Shown piece after piece: positions 18,808 through 27,327 of a DNA stretch of 64,000 nt (positions are counted from its first letter, which is position 1; each line of letters opens with the position of its first letter). The notes beneath the pieces were generated by a model, which made no database searches, was not told the origin of the DNA, and saw nothing but the letters and a program-made list of their open reading frames with translations. A program made the translations under genes and the position numbers. The DNA lies in NCBI GenBank assembly GCA_003569245.1, contig BGOM01000011.1, forward strand, positions 1 through 64,000. The letters are read 5' to 3'. Origin of the DNA: Opitutia bacterium. Its GTDB lineage: Bacteria > Verrucomicrobiota > Verrucomicrobiia > Opitutales > UBA953.

Positions 18808-20769
18808 TCAGCCCCGGCCCGGCTTGCCGCCGACCTTGCGCAGGCTGGCCTTCTCCTCGCGGTGCGGGATCAGGTAGGTGCGGCCGCGGATCAGGCGTTC
18901 GTAGAGGTCGACCATCGCCACGCCCTCGCGCGGACGCACGGAGTCGGCCTTGGTCGCCTTGTCGACCTGGCGCTTGAGCATGCGGCACAGGTCCTCGGAG
19001 TTGTACTGGATCATGCCGAGGATGCGTTCGACGGAGTAGCCCGGGATGCTTTCCTCGATGTAGAAGCCGTCCTCCTCGTCGTCCTCCAGGAAGACGTGGG
19101 CCTCGTTCACGCGGCCGAAGAGGTTGTGCAGGTCGCCCATGATGTCCTGGTAGGCGCCGACCATGAAGGCGCCGATGTAGTAGGGCTGGCCTTCCTTGAG
19201 GGGGTGCACGGCGAGCGTGCGGCGCACGTCCTCGAGGTCGATGAACTCGTCGACCTTGCCGTCGGAGTCGCAGGTGATGTCGACCAGCGTGGCCTGGACC
19301 GAGGGACGCTCGTTGAGGCGGTGGATCGGGGCGATCGGGAACAACTGGTCGAGGGCCCAGTGGTCGAGCAGCGACTGGAAGACCGAGAAGTTGCAGACGT
19401 ACTGCTCGGCCAGCATCGCGTCGAGCCGGGCGAGGTCGTCCGGGATGTCGGACGTGTGGGCGAGGTCGAGGCGGATCTGGCGGCAGATCTCCCAGAAGAG
19501 GCGGTCGGCGTGGGCGCGTTCCTGCAGGCGGAGCTTGCCGAGGCTGAAGAGGGCGTGGGCGTCCTCGCGCTTCTGCTTGGCGTCGTGGTAGCGCTCCAGC
19601 GGGTCGAACTTGCGCTTGTTCTTCCGGATATCCTCGAGAGCCCGGATGATCGCGTGGGACCGCCCCTTGGGCGCCTGATCGCCGTGGGCGTCGCGGGTGA
19701 TGCGGTCGACCGCCTCGAAGATGAGGATGGAGTGGGGCGCCACGAGGGCGCGGCCGGACTCGGAGACGATGTCAGGCGTGGCGACGCCGCTCTCCTCGCA
19801 GACCTGCTTGATGTTGGCGACGACGTCGCGGGCGTACACCTCCATGCTGTAGTTCATGGAGGACTCGAAGGCGGAACGGCTGCCGTCGTAGTCGATGCCC
19901 AGGCCGCCGCCCACGTCGAGCAGGCCCATGGGGAAGCCCATGCGCTTGAGTTCGCAGTAGAAGCGGGTGGCCTCGACCACGGCCTTCTTGATGGTGCCGA
20001 TGTTCGGGACCTGGGAGCCGATGTGGAAGTGGACCAGACGCAGGGCGTCCTTCATCTTCGCCTTGGTCAGCTTGTCGGCCGCGGCCACGATCTCGGAGGC
20101 GGTCAGGCCGAACTTGGCGTTCTCGCCCGTGCTCTCGGCCCACTTGCCCTCGCCGGCGGTGGTCAGCTTGACGCGGATGCCGATGTGCGGCTGCACGCCC
20201 ATGCGGCGGGCGATGCGGATGATCGCGTCGATCTCGGAGAGCTGCTCGACGACGATGATGGTCTGCTTGCCGAGGCGGCGGCCCATGAGCGCGAGCTCGA
20301 TGTATTCCTCGTCCTTGTAGCCGTTGCAGATGAGCAGCGCCTTGCGGTTCTCGAGCAGGGCGAGGGCGATGATGAGCTCGGGCTTGGAGCCGGCCTCGAG
20401 GCCGAAGTCGTATTCCTCGCCGGCGTCGAGGATCTCCTCGACCACCTCGCGCAGCTGGTTGACCTTGATGGGGAACACGCCGCGGTACCGGGCGTCGTAA
20501 CGTTCCTCGTGGATGGCCTTGCGGAAAGCCTCGTTGATCTGCGTGACGCGATGACGGAGCAGGTCCTGCACGCGGATGGTCAGCGGCGGCTTGAGGCCGG
20601 ACGCCTCGACCTCCTTGACGATGTCGGTGATGCGGATCTTGCGGTGGTCGCCCTTCGGGTGGACGCACAGGTGGCCCTGCGGGTCGACGGAGAAGTTGTT
20701 ACCTCCCCAGCGTTTGAAGCCGTAGTACTCTTCGGCGTCTTTGGTAGTCCAAGGCTGCGGTTTGCTCAC
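18808..20769 (-). CDS. speA: Biosynthetic arginine decarboxylase
   Basis: PLP-dependent decarboxylase converting arginine to agmatine, the first step of one route to putrescine. The 653-residue protein has family segments YGFKRWGGNNFSVDPQGHL, the PLP-lysine motif FPIKVNQLREVVEEIL, GLEAGSKPELIIALAL, HFHIGSQVPN, DVGGGLGIDYDGS and SESGRALVAPHS. Near the C-terminus is GAYQDIMGDLHNLFGRVNEAHV with the active-site region. The GTG at 20769 (SKPQPWTTKDAEEYYG) was chosen because homology begins there; the frame is open 14 codons farther. No agmatinase or agmatine deiminase gene is adjacent. Confidence 0.95.
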   Translation of the reverse strand: MSKPQPWTTKDAEEYYGFKRWGGNNFSVDPQGHLCVHPKGDHRKIRITDIVKEVEASGLKPPLTIRVQDLLRHRVTQINEAFRKAIHEERYDARYRGVFPIKVNQLREVVEEILDAGEEYDFGLEAGSKPELIIALALLENRKALLICNGYKDEEYIELALMGRRLGKQTIIVVEQLSEIDAIIRIARRMGVQPHIGIRVKLTTAGEGKWAESTGENAKFGLTASEIVAAADKLTKAKMKDALRLVHFHIGSQVPNIGTIKKAVVEATRFYCELKRMGFPMGLLDVGGGLGIDYDGSRSAFESSMNYSMEVYARDVVANIKQVCEESGVATPDIVSESGRALVAPHSILIFEAVDRITRDAHGDQAPKGRSHAIIRALEDIRKNKRKFDPLERYHDAKQKREDAHALFSLGKLRLQERAHADRLFWEICRQIRLDLAHTSDIPDDLARLDAMLAEQYVCNFSVFQSLLDHWALDQLFPIAPIHRLNERPSVQATLVDITCDSDGKVDEFIDLEDVRRTLAVHPLKEGQPYYIGAFMVGAYQDIMGDLHNLFGRVNEAHVFLEDDEEDGFYIEESIPGYSVERILGMIQYNSEDLCRMLKRQVDKATKADSVRPREGVAMVDLYERLIRGRTYLIPHREEKASLRKVGGKPGRG

Positions 20770-20879
20770 GTGAGTAGGAGGGGACTTTTTACCCCCCCGC
20801 CGGAAGCGCAAGGGGAAATCGCACCCCGCGCCCCGCCTTCCGGCTCGACCGCCGGCCTGCCCGGCGGTTGGCTGTGCGC

Positions 20880-21608
20880 ATGTCCGCCGATCCCGTCATC
20901 CAAGCGACGCTCGCGTTACGGAAGACCCTGGCCGGGCTGAAGTTCCCGGCGCCCGCGGATTACGTCTACCGGCCCTTGGATTACGCCTGGGCTCCGCACG
21001 AGGCCTACCTCCGCCGGCACGCGGCGGCGGGTCCGCGCAAGGTCCTCTTCCTCGGCATGAATCCGGGCCCCTTCGGCATGGCCCAGACCGGCGTGCCGTT
21101 CGGCGAGGTCGCCGCGGTGCGGGACTGGCTCGGCATCGACCTGCCGGTCGGCCGGCCGGAGCGCGAGCATCCCGGCAAGCCGGTGACCGGCTTCGCCTGC
21201 CACCGGTCCGAAGTCAGCGGTCGCCGCCTCTGGGGACTCTTCCGGGAGCGGTTCGGGACGGCGGACCGTTTCTTCGCCGAGCACCTCGTGCATAACTATT
21301 GCCCGCTGCTGTTCCTCGAGAACACGAAGCTGGGGCGCAACGCCGTGCCGGAGGAGCTGCCGGCCGAGGCCATGGCGCCTGTGAACGTGGCGTGCGATCG
21401 CCTGCTGCGCCGGATGGTCGAGTCCCTGGGCGTCACGACGGTCGTCGGCGTCGGCGGTTACGCCGAGGAGCGTGCGCGCGCGGCGTTGGATGGCCTGCTG
21501 GTCTCCTACGCCAAGGTGCCGCACCCGAGTCCCGCGAACCCGGTGGCGAACCGCGGTTGGTCGGAGGCCGCGACCAAGGCCTTGGTCGAACAAGGAGTCT
21601 GGTCCTGA
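20880..21608 (+). CDS. SMUG1-like uracil-DNA glycosylase
   Basis: A 242-residue uracil-DNA glycosylase superfamily protein of the SMUG1 type, which excises uracil and oxidised pyrimidines from DNA. The water-activating motif KVLFLGMNPGPFGMAQTGVP (Asn61) is present. So are EVSGRRLWGLF, NYCPLLFLENTKLGRN and the DNA-intercalation motif HPSPANPVANRGW (about 215-227), which contains the catalytic His. SMUG1 is best known from animals but occurs in scattered bacteria. ATG 20880 was preferred to TTG 20868. Its TGA overlaps the next ATG (TGATG), so the two genes are translationally coupled. Confidence 0.92.
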   Translation: MSADPVIQATLALRKTLAGLKFPAPADYVYRPLDYAWAPHEAYLRRHAAAGPRKVLFLGMNPGPFGMAQTGVPFGEVAAVRDWLGIDLPVGRPEREHPGKPVTGFACHRSEVSGRRLWGLFRERFGTADRFFAEHLVHNYCPLLFLENTKLGRNAVPEELPAEAMAPVNVACDRLLRRMVESLGVTTVVGVGGYAEERARAALDGLLVSYAKVPHPSPANPVANRGWSEAATKALVEQGVWS

Positions 21609-22411
21609 TGGGCTTGCTCGAGGAGATTCTCGGCCGTCCGAAGCTCCGCCAGCAGCTCTGGGCCTGGTGGTACCCGTTTTTCACGCGTCGGATCCGGGGG
21701 CAGGGCATCCGCTTCCTCAATTACGCCTATGAGGAGTCGCCCCCGCTGGCCTTGCCGCTGACGGCGGCCGATGAGCCGGATCGCCCGAACATCCAGCTGT
21801 ACCATCACGTCGCCGCCGGGGCGGACTTGCGCGGGGCCCGCGTGCTCGAGGTCAGCTGCGGTCACGGCGGCGGCGCCTCCTACCTGTCCCGGACTTACGC
21901 GCCCGCGGAGTACGTGGGTCTCGACCTCAATCCCGCCGGCATCCGGTTCTGCGCGGCGGAACACCGCGTCCCCGGCTTGCGCTTCGTCGTCGGTGATGCG
22001 CAACGGTTGCCGTTTCCGGATGCCTCCTTCGATGTCGTCCTCAACGTCGAGGCGTCCCATTGCTACCCGGACTTCCCCGGTTTCCTGGATGAGGTGGCGC
22101 GCGTCCTGAAACCCGGCGGTCGCTTCCGTCACGCGGACCTGCGCTACCCGAGCCAGACGGAGGGCTGGGTCCGGGCTTTGGCGACGCACCCGCGGCTGCG
22201 GCTGGATGAGATGCGGCTGATCAATCCCGAGGTGATCCGTGGCATGGAGCTCAACACCCCGCGCTACCGTGCGATGGTCGCGGCGGCTTTCCCGCGGTTC
22301 CTCCAGGGGTTGACGTTGGATTTCGCGGGCGTGACCGGCTCCCGCATCCATCGCGACGCCGTGAGCGGTGAACTGAGTTACCGGAGTTTCCGCCTCACGC
22401 GGAAAGCCTGA
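21608..22411 (+). CDS. SAM-dependent methyltransferase, Rv2952-like
   Basis: A 267-residue class I methyltransferase. Its residues match the mycobacterial phthiotriolone/glycolipid O-methyltransferase Rv2952 along the whole length, from recall of that family. It shows WWYPFFTRRI, FLNYAYEESPP, LYHHVAAGADLRGARVLEVS, CGHGGGASYLSRTY (motif I), YVGLDLNPAGIRFC and DVVLNVEASHCYPDFPGFL. In mycobacteria this enzyme methylates a polyketide-derived wax lipid. No polyketide synthase is nearby, so here it probably methylates another lipid or quinone-like molecule. It is coupled to the SMUG1 gene by a TGATG overlap, a functionally odd pairing. It converges with the cytochrome-propeller gene, with stops adjacent at 22411/22412. 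Confidence 0.85.
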   Translation: MGLLEEILGRPKLRQQLWAWWYPFFTRRIRGQGIRFLNYAYEESPPLALPLTAADEPDRPNIQLYHHVAAGADLRGARVLEVSCGHGGGASYLSRTYAPAEYVGLDLNPAGIRFCAAEHRVPGLRFVVGDAQRLPFPDASFDVVLNVEASHCYPDFPGFLDEVARVLKPGGRFRHADLRYPSQTEGWVRALATHPRLRLDEMRLINPEVIRGMELNTPRYRAMVAAAFPRFLQGLTLDFAGVTGSRIHRDAVSGELSYRSFRLTRKA

Positions 22412-23983
22412 TCACTTCGCCGGTTCGAGGATGATCAGGCGCCCCGGCGTGCTTGTGCCCGCGGCGAGCGAATTGCCCCGGCAATACTCCGCGATAAGCA
22501 CGCGATGACCGGGTAGGGTGACCATCGAGATCGGCCGGGCGAGCGGGCTGGCGACCGTCGTGATGACCGCCTCCTGCTTGGCGAAGTCCAGACGGGCCTG
22601 CACGAGGTCGAAACCGCTCTGGTCCTTGAGGTAGTTGCCGAACCGGGAGATCAGGAAACTGCCGCCGAGCGGCGCGGGCCAATCCGGGCCGAGTTCAAGG
22701 ATCGTCGAGGGCGAGGAGTGCGGCGTGAAGGTCGCGGTACCGCCGCGATCGCCCGCGTCGGGTCCGACGTTCTTGAACGGCCGGGTGAACGGCAGGTTCT
22801 TGGGCGCGTCGGGGGTGTGCGGGTAGGGCTTGGTCTTCCAGTCGCCGAACTCGTAGGGGAACCCGTAATGGCGGCCGGCCTGGATCCAGTTCAACTCCTC
22901 GGGCGTATCCGCGTCGGTGCCGTTCTCGACGCCGAGGAGGCGGCCTTGGCGATCCCACGTGAAGTGGTAGGTGTTGCGCAGGCCGTGGGCGAAGACCTCG
23001 ATGTCGGGGTTGTCGCTGCGCGGGTCGAGTCGCCAGAGTTTCGCGGTGAGCGGGTTCTCGCCCGACTTATCGTAGTTCGGCGAGGTGCCGGCCTCGCCGC
23101 CATCCGTGCGGGAGCCGCTGCTCACGTAGAGGAGGCCATCGGGGCCTTGGGCGAGGTGATTCACGCCGTGGTTATAGGGGCCGACCCCGAAGTTGTAGCC
23201 GGTGCGCAGCCAAGGACGGGGCAGGACCCAGCCCTGCGCCCACGGTGAGGTCCGCCAGATCGTGACCTCGTTGAAGACGGGTTGCTTGGTCTTGTTGCCC
23301 TGGTTGCTGATGACGTAGAGCCGGCCTTGGTCGTCGACGCCCATCCCGAGGGAGGTGACATCCCCGAGTTTCGGGTCGAGGTAGTCTTTGCCGGCGAAGA
23401 GCAAGCGCACCTCGCGGGTCGCGGGATCCCAGGTCCAGACATCGCTGTTCGCGGCCAGGATGAGGACCCGTCGGCCGTCCGGGTGGTTGGCCAGTCGCGT
23501 GGGCTGGAAATCGAGCGGCGCCGCCACGGTGAACTTCCAACCGACGGGTGCGGTCGGCAGGGTGTCCGGCGACAAGGCCGCCCGCAGCTGGGCATGCGTC
23601 GGGTACTTGGTCCGGGCGCGGAGCGCGGCGATTTCCTCGACAGTGACCGTCGGCAGGCTGTTGCCGAACGACGTGAAGATATGGTTAAACACCGCGGTCA
23701 ACTGAGCATCGTCCAGGATCACCGGCGGCATCCAGCCGTTATAGCTGGCACCGTTGACCTCGATGCGTTCCTTCAGCCCCTCCAGCGGAGCACGTAAGGC
23801 CTTCTCGCGGTGCCGGACAAGGAAGTCGGCCCCGGCCAGCGGCGGGAAGGCGTTGGGGATGCCGCGTCCTTCCACCCCGTGGCAGGCCGCGCAATACTGG
23901 CGGTAAAGCTCGGCCCCGTCGGGTCGGCCTTGGCCGCACAGCAGGCCGGGCAACAGGCAGAGGAGCGCGCGCAGGGTGGACAT
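22412..23983 (-). CDS. Secreted cytochrome c / PQQ-type sugar dehydrogenase-like beta-propeller
   Basis: A 523-residue exported fusion. A signal peptide (about 1-17) is followed by a class I cytochrome c domain with heme motif CAACH (Cys31, Cys34, His35) and a distal Met candidate in YNGWMPP. From about 150 a six-bladed propeller resembles sorbosone/glucose dehydrogenases: VGPYNHGVNHLAQGPDGLLY, SSGSRTDGGEAG, AKLWRLDPRS, FAHGLRNTYHFTWDRQGRLL, NWIQAGRHYGFPYEFGDW. Such proteins oxidise sugars or alcohols in the periplasm and pass electrons to heme. The cytochrome is N-terminal rather than the more usual C-terminal arrangement. It diverges from the sulfatase gene with 99 bp between starts. Confidence 0.87.
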   Translation of the reverse strand: MSTLRALLCLLPGLLCGQGRPDGAELYRQYCAACHGVEGRGIPNAFPPLAGADFLVRHREKALRAPLEGLKERIEVNGASYNGWMPPVILDDAQLTAVFNHIFTSFGNSLPTVTVEEIAALRARTKYPTHAQLRAALSPDTLPTAPVGWKFTVAAPLDFQPTRLANHPDGRRVLILAANSDVWTWDPATREVRLLFAGKDYLDPKLGDVTSLGMGVDDQGRLYVISNQGNKTKQPVFNEVTIWRTSPWAQGWVLPRPWLRTGYNFGVGPYNHGVNHLAQGPDGLLYVSSGSRTDGGEAGTSPNYDKSGENPLTAKLWRLDPRSDNPDIEVFAHGLRNTYHFTWDRQGRLLGVENGTDADTPEELNWIQAGRHYGFPYEFGDWKTKPYPHTPDAPKNLPFTRPFKNVGPDAGDRGGTATFTPHSSPSTILELGPDWPAPLGGSFLISRFGNYLKDQSGFDLVQARLDFAKQEAVITTVASPLARPISMVTLPGHRVLIAEYCRGNSLAAGTSTPGRLIILEPAK

Positions 23984-24082
23984 GGCGGGGTGGCGGTATT
24001 CAAGGACGGCGGCCGGACGTTGTCGAGCCCCGCAGATTGCCTTTGGCAAGGGCGCAGCGGGGGCTAGGGTGGGACCACCCCG

Positions 24083-25555
24083 ATGCGCTTCCTCGCCTGC
24101 CTGCTGCTCCCGTTCGTCGTCCATGCCGCCGATCGCCCGAACATCCTCTTCATCCTCACGGACGACCAAGGCTATGGGGACGTGGGCGCGCACGGGAACC
24201 CGATCCTCAAGACGCCGAACCTGGATAAGCTTCGCTCTGAGAGCGTCCGCTTCACGGATTTCCAGGTCTCGCCGACCTGCGCCCCGACGCGCAGCGCGCT
24301 GCTGACCGGGCGGCATGAGTTCAAGAACGGCATCACCCACACCATCCTCGAGCGCGAGCGACTGGCGCTCGGCGCGGCCACGCTGCCGGAGCAGCTGCGC
24401 CAGGCCGGCTACCGCACCGGTATCTTCGGCAAGTGGCACCTCGGTGACGAGGCGGAGTACCAGCCGAACAAGCGCGGTTTCGATGAGGTCTACATCCATG
24501 GCGCGGGCGGGATCGGGCAGAGCTACCCGGGCAGCTGCGGCGACGTACCCAAGAATTCCTACTACGGGCCGACCTTGCTGCATAACGGCAAGTTCGTGAA
24601 GACCGAGGGGTATTGCACCGATATGTTCTTCGCCCAGGCGACCCGTTGGATCGAGGGCGAGGCCGCGGCCAGGCGTCCCTTCTACGCGTACATCGCGACC
24701 AACGCCCCGCACGCGCCTTACAACGCCAAGCCCGAGGATGCCGCCCTCTACGAAGGCAAGGGGCTGGGCAAGGATACCGAGAACTTCTTCGGCATGCTCC
24801 ACAATATCGACCAGAACGTCGGCAAGATCCTGGCCAGGCTCGAGGCCCTCGGCATCGCGAAGGACACCTTGATCGTTTACATGAACGACAACGGCGGCAC
24901 CGCCGGCACCAAGGTCTTCAACGCCGGGATGCGCGCCCAGAAGGGGACGGCCTATATGGGCGGCATCCGCGCGATCTCATTCTGGCGGCTGCCCGGACGG
25001 TTCCAGCCGATGGACGTCAAGGCCCTCGCCGCGCACATCGACTTCGCCCCCACGATCCTCGAACTCACCGGTACGCCCGCCTCGGAGCCCATGAAGGCGC
25101 AGATCGAAGGGCGCAGCCTCCTGCCGCTGCTGACCGCCAAGGCCGGTCAGGATATCGCCTGGCCGGACCGCACGCTCTTCACGCACGTCGGTCGGTGGAA
25201 CGGCAGCGACCCGGAAGTCGGCCGGTATGTCCAGACGAGCGTCCGCACCGCCCGCTGGCACCTTGTCTCCGCCGGCAACGGCGCGAACGCGGGCAAAGGC
25301 AAGGCCAAGGCGGCCACCAAGGGGGAGGCCGCGGGCGCCGCGCCCGTTCGCCCGAACTGGCAGCTCTTCGATCTCGGCGTCGACTACGGCGAGACGACCG
25401 ATGTGGCCGCGCAGCACCCGGAAGTCGTCCGGGAACTCATCGCCAAGCACGACGCTTGGTGGAAGGAATGCCGCCCCCTGATGGTCAACGAAGGCGTCAA
25501 GGGCCCGGACGAAAACCCGTTCAAGGTGATGTATCGGGAGCAGATGGGGAAGTGA
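24083..25555 (+). CDS. Secreted sulfatase (arylsulfatase A type)
   Basis: A 490-residue sulfatase with a Sec signal (about 1-16). RPNILFILTDDQGYGDVG supplies the calcium-binding Asp pair. The modification motif is CAPTR (Cys66 to Arg70), where the cysteine becomes formylglycine, followed by LLTGRHEFKNG and GKWHLGD. DNGGT holds the later metal ligands. It cleaves sulfate esters, most plausibly from polysaccharides given the surrounding glycan-related island; the substrate is inferred. An Ala/Lys-rich insert (about 395-410, GKGKAKAATKGEAAG) is unusual and probably a surface loop. No formylglycine-generating enzyme is in the window. Confidence 0.93.
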   Translation: MRFLACLLLPFVVHAADRPNILFILTDDQGYGDVGAHGNPILKTPNLDKLRSESVRFTDFQVSPTCAPTRSALLTGRHEFKNGITHTILERERLALGAATLPEQLRQAGYRTGIFGKWHLGDEAEYQPNKRGFDEVYIHGAGGIGQSYPGSCGDVPKNSYYGPTLLHNGKFVKTEGYCTDMFFAQATRWIEGEAAARRPFYAYIATNAPHAPYNAKPEDAALYEGKGLGKDTENFFGMLHNIDQNVGKILARLEALGIAKDTLIVYMNDNGGTAGTKVFNAGMRAQKGTAYMGGIRAISFWRLPGRFQPMDVKALAAHIDFAPTILELTGTPASEPMKAQIEGRSLLPLLTAKAGQDIAWPDRTLFTHVGRWNGSDPEVGRYVQTSVRTARWHLVSAGNGANAGKGKAKAATKGEAAGAAPVRPNWQLFDLGVDYGETTDVAAQHPEVVRELIAKHDAWWKECRPLMVNEGVKGPDENPFKVMYREQMGK

Positions 25556-25590
25556 TGGAGGATAAGAGGGAAGGAGCGCTGGAGGGCAGG

Positions 25591-25858
25591 GAGAGTCGAG
25601 GGTAGGATCGATGGTAGAGTCGATGGTAGGATCGAGGGAGAGTAGAGCAACGAGGGGTGCTGGGTCGAGTGCTGGATCGAGTACAGAGTGCTGAGTCGAT
25701 GGTTGAATCGAGGGAGGGAATAGGGAGTACGGAGTACTGAGTTCAGAGTACTGAGTTCGGAATGGGGCGGGTAGTGGGCTGGCCAACTGGCCAAGCGGTC
25801 AACTTCGTCCCATGACTTTCCCTGGCCAACGGGTCAACCGGCCAACGGATCAACTTCT
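25591..25858. repeat. Degenerate microrepeat block in the 311-bp intergenic region
   Basis: The gap 25556-25866 contains no plausible gene and is built from several short-period repeats. Three 12-bp units, GGTAGGATCGAT, GGTAGAGTCGAT and GGTAGGATCGAG, run in tandem at 25601-25636. A mixed GTGCTGG(G/A)TCGAG family covers about 25658-25711. GAGTACGGAGTACTGAG and near copies occupy 25725-25758. A (T)GGCCAAC(T/G)GG-type family lies at 25778-25857. Base composition is lower in GC than neighbouring genes. Open frames on the minus strand here translate to Ser/Thr/Leu/Tyr/Pro-rich repeats with no coding character. Confidence 0.8.
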
Positions 25859-25866
25859 TGCCTCGG

Positions 25867-27327
25867 TTACGCCAACAGCTTCTTGACCACTTCGCCGTGG
25901 ATGTCGGTGAGGCGGAAGTCGCGGCCTTGGTAGCGGTAGGTCAGCCGGGTGTGCTCGACGCCCATCAGGTGCAAGATCGTGGCGTTGAGGTCGTGCACGT
26001 GGACGCCGTCCTTGACGATGTTGTAGCTGAAGTCGTCGGTCTCCCCGTAGGTCGTGCCTTTCTTCACGCCGGCGCCGGCCATGAGCACGGTGAAGCAGCG
26101 CGGGTGGTGGTCGCGGCCGTAGTTCGTCTCCGTCAGGCTGCCCTGCGAGTAGATCGTACGACCGAACTCGCCGCCCCAGACGATCAGGGTGTCGTCGAGC
26201 AGGCCCCTTTGCTTGAGGTCGGTAAGCAGGCCCGCCGTGGCGTGGTCAGTGTCGTTGCACTGGCCTTTGATCGCCTTGGGGAGGCCGCCATGGTGGTCCC
26301 AGCCCATGTGGAAGAGCTGGACGAAGCGGACGTCGCGTTCGCAGAGCCGGCGCGCCAGGAGGCAGTTCGAGGCGTAGGAGCCCGGACGCTTCACATCGGG
26401 TCCGTAGAGGTCGAGCACGTGCTGCGGCTCCTTGGAGAGATCAAGCAGGTCGGGCACGCTCGTCTGCATGCGGAAAGCCATCTCGTACTGGGCGATGCGC
26501 GTCTGGATCTCCGGGTCGCCGAGCACGTCGTGGCGGCGCTGGTTCAGCGCCGCGAGCTCGTCGAGCGACTCCCGGCGGACTTCGCGGCTCATGCCTTCGG
26601 GGTCCTTGAGGTAGAGGACGCGCTCGCCCTTGTTGCGGAGTTTCACGCCCTGGTGCTTGGTCGGGAGGAAGCCCGCGCCCCAGAGCCGGTCATAGAGCGG
26701 CTGGTCGTCCGGGCGGCCGCTGCCGAAGGAGCTCAGCACCACGTAGGCGGGCAGGTCCTTGTTCTCGCTGCCGAGGCCGTAGCTGGCCCACGCGCCGATG
26801 GAGGGGCGGCCGGCGAGCTGGCTGCCGGTCTGCATGAAGGTGATGGCCGGGTCGTGGTTGATCGCCTCGGTGAACATCGAGCGCACCACGCACCACTCGT
26901 CGGCCTTGGAGGCCATGTGCGGCATGAGCTCGCTGAACCAGGCCCCGCTTTGACCGTGCTGCTTGAAGTTGAAGATCGTCGGGGCGACCGGGAAGTTCTT
27001 CTGGCCCGAGGTCATCGTCGTCAGGCGCTGGCCCTTGCGGATCGACTCGGGCAGGTCCTTGCCGCGCATCGCCGCCATCGCGGGCTTCGGGTCGAAGAGG
27101 TCGAGCTGGGAAGGCGCGCCGCTCTGGAAAAGGTAGATGATGCGCTTCGCCTTGGGCTGGAAGTGCGGGGCGGCCCCGGGGGCGGCGGCGAAGGCCGCTG
27201 AGCCGAGCACCGAGCCGAGGGCGGCCAGGCCGATGCCGCCGGCCGAACCCTTCAGGAAGGTGCGGCGGGACAGCGCCATCTTGTCGGCAGGCGTGAGCCC
27301 GAGGAAGTCACGGTCGTTGCAGTTCAT
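25867..27327 (-). CDS. DUF1501 protein, Tat-exported (pair A)
   Basis: A 486-residue PVC-lineage DUF1501 protein, a member of the alkaline phosphatase/sulfatase-like superfamily with no proven reaction. The twin-arginine signal is SRRTFLKGSAGGIGLAALG (about 20-38). Family marks are IIYLFQSGAPSQLDLFDPKP, FNFKQHGQSGAWFSELMPHM, GRPSIGAWASYGLGSEN, FVQLFHMGWDHHGG, TLIVWGGEFGRT and GRDHHP. It is the second gene of a pair. Its ATG overlaps the PSD1 stop by four bases (ATGA), so the two are translationally coupled and very likely form one functional unit. The downstream 311-bp repeat block ends the unit without a clear hairpin. Confidence 0.92.
   Translation of the reverse strand: MNCNDRDFLGLTPADKMALSRRTFLKGSAGGIGLAALGSVLGSAAFAAAPGAAPHFQPKAKRIIYLFQSGAPSQLDLFDPKPAMAAMRGKDLPESIRKGQRLTTMTSGQKNFPVAPTIFNFKQHGQSGAWFSELMPHMASKADEWCVVRSMFTEAINHDPAITFMQTGSQLAGRPSIGAWASYGLGSENKDLPAYVVLSSFGSGRPDDQPLYDRLWGAGFLPTKHQGVKLRNKGERVLYLKDPEGMSREVRRESLDELAALNQRRHDVLGDPEIQTRIAQYEMAFRMQTSVPDLLDLSKEPQHVLDLYGPDVKRPGSYASNCLLARRLCERDVRFVQLFHMGWDHHGGLPKAIKGQCNDTDHATAGLLTDLKQRGLLDDTLIVWGGEFGRTIYSQGSLTETNYGRDHHPRCFTVLMAGAGVKKGTTYGETDDFSYNIVKDGVHVHDLNATILHLMGVEHTRLTYRYQGRDFRLTDIHGEVVKKLLA

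Noticed and set aside
18862-20940. Long plus-strand open frame opposite speA
   Set aside because: Antisense shadow with biased, repetitive composition. The minus strand holds an unmistakable arginine decarboxylase.
25556-25866. CRISPR array or minisatellite-coded peptide
   Set aside because: Repeats are degenerate, of several kinds, with no constant spacer length. Open frames here are low-complexity Ser/Leu/Pro text without a plausible start.
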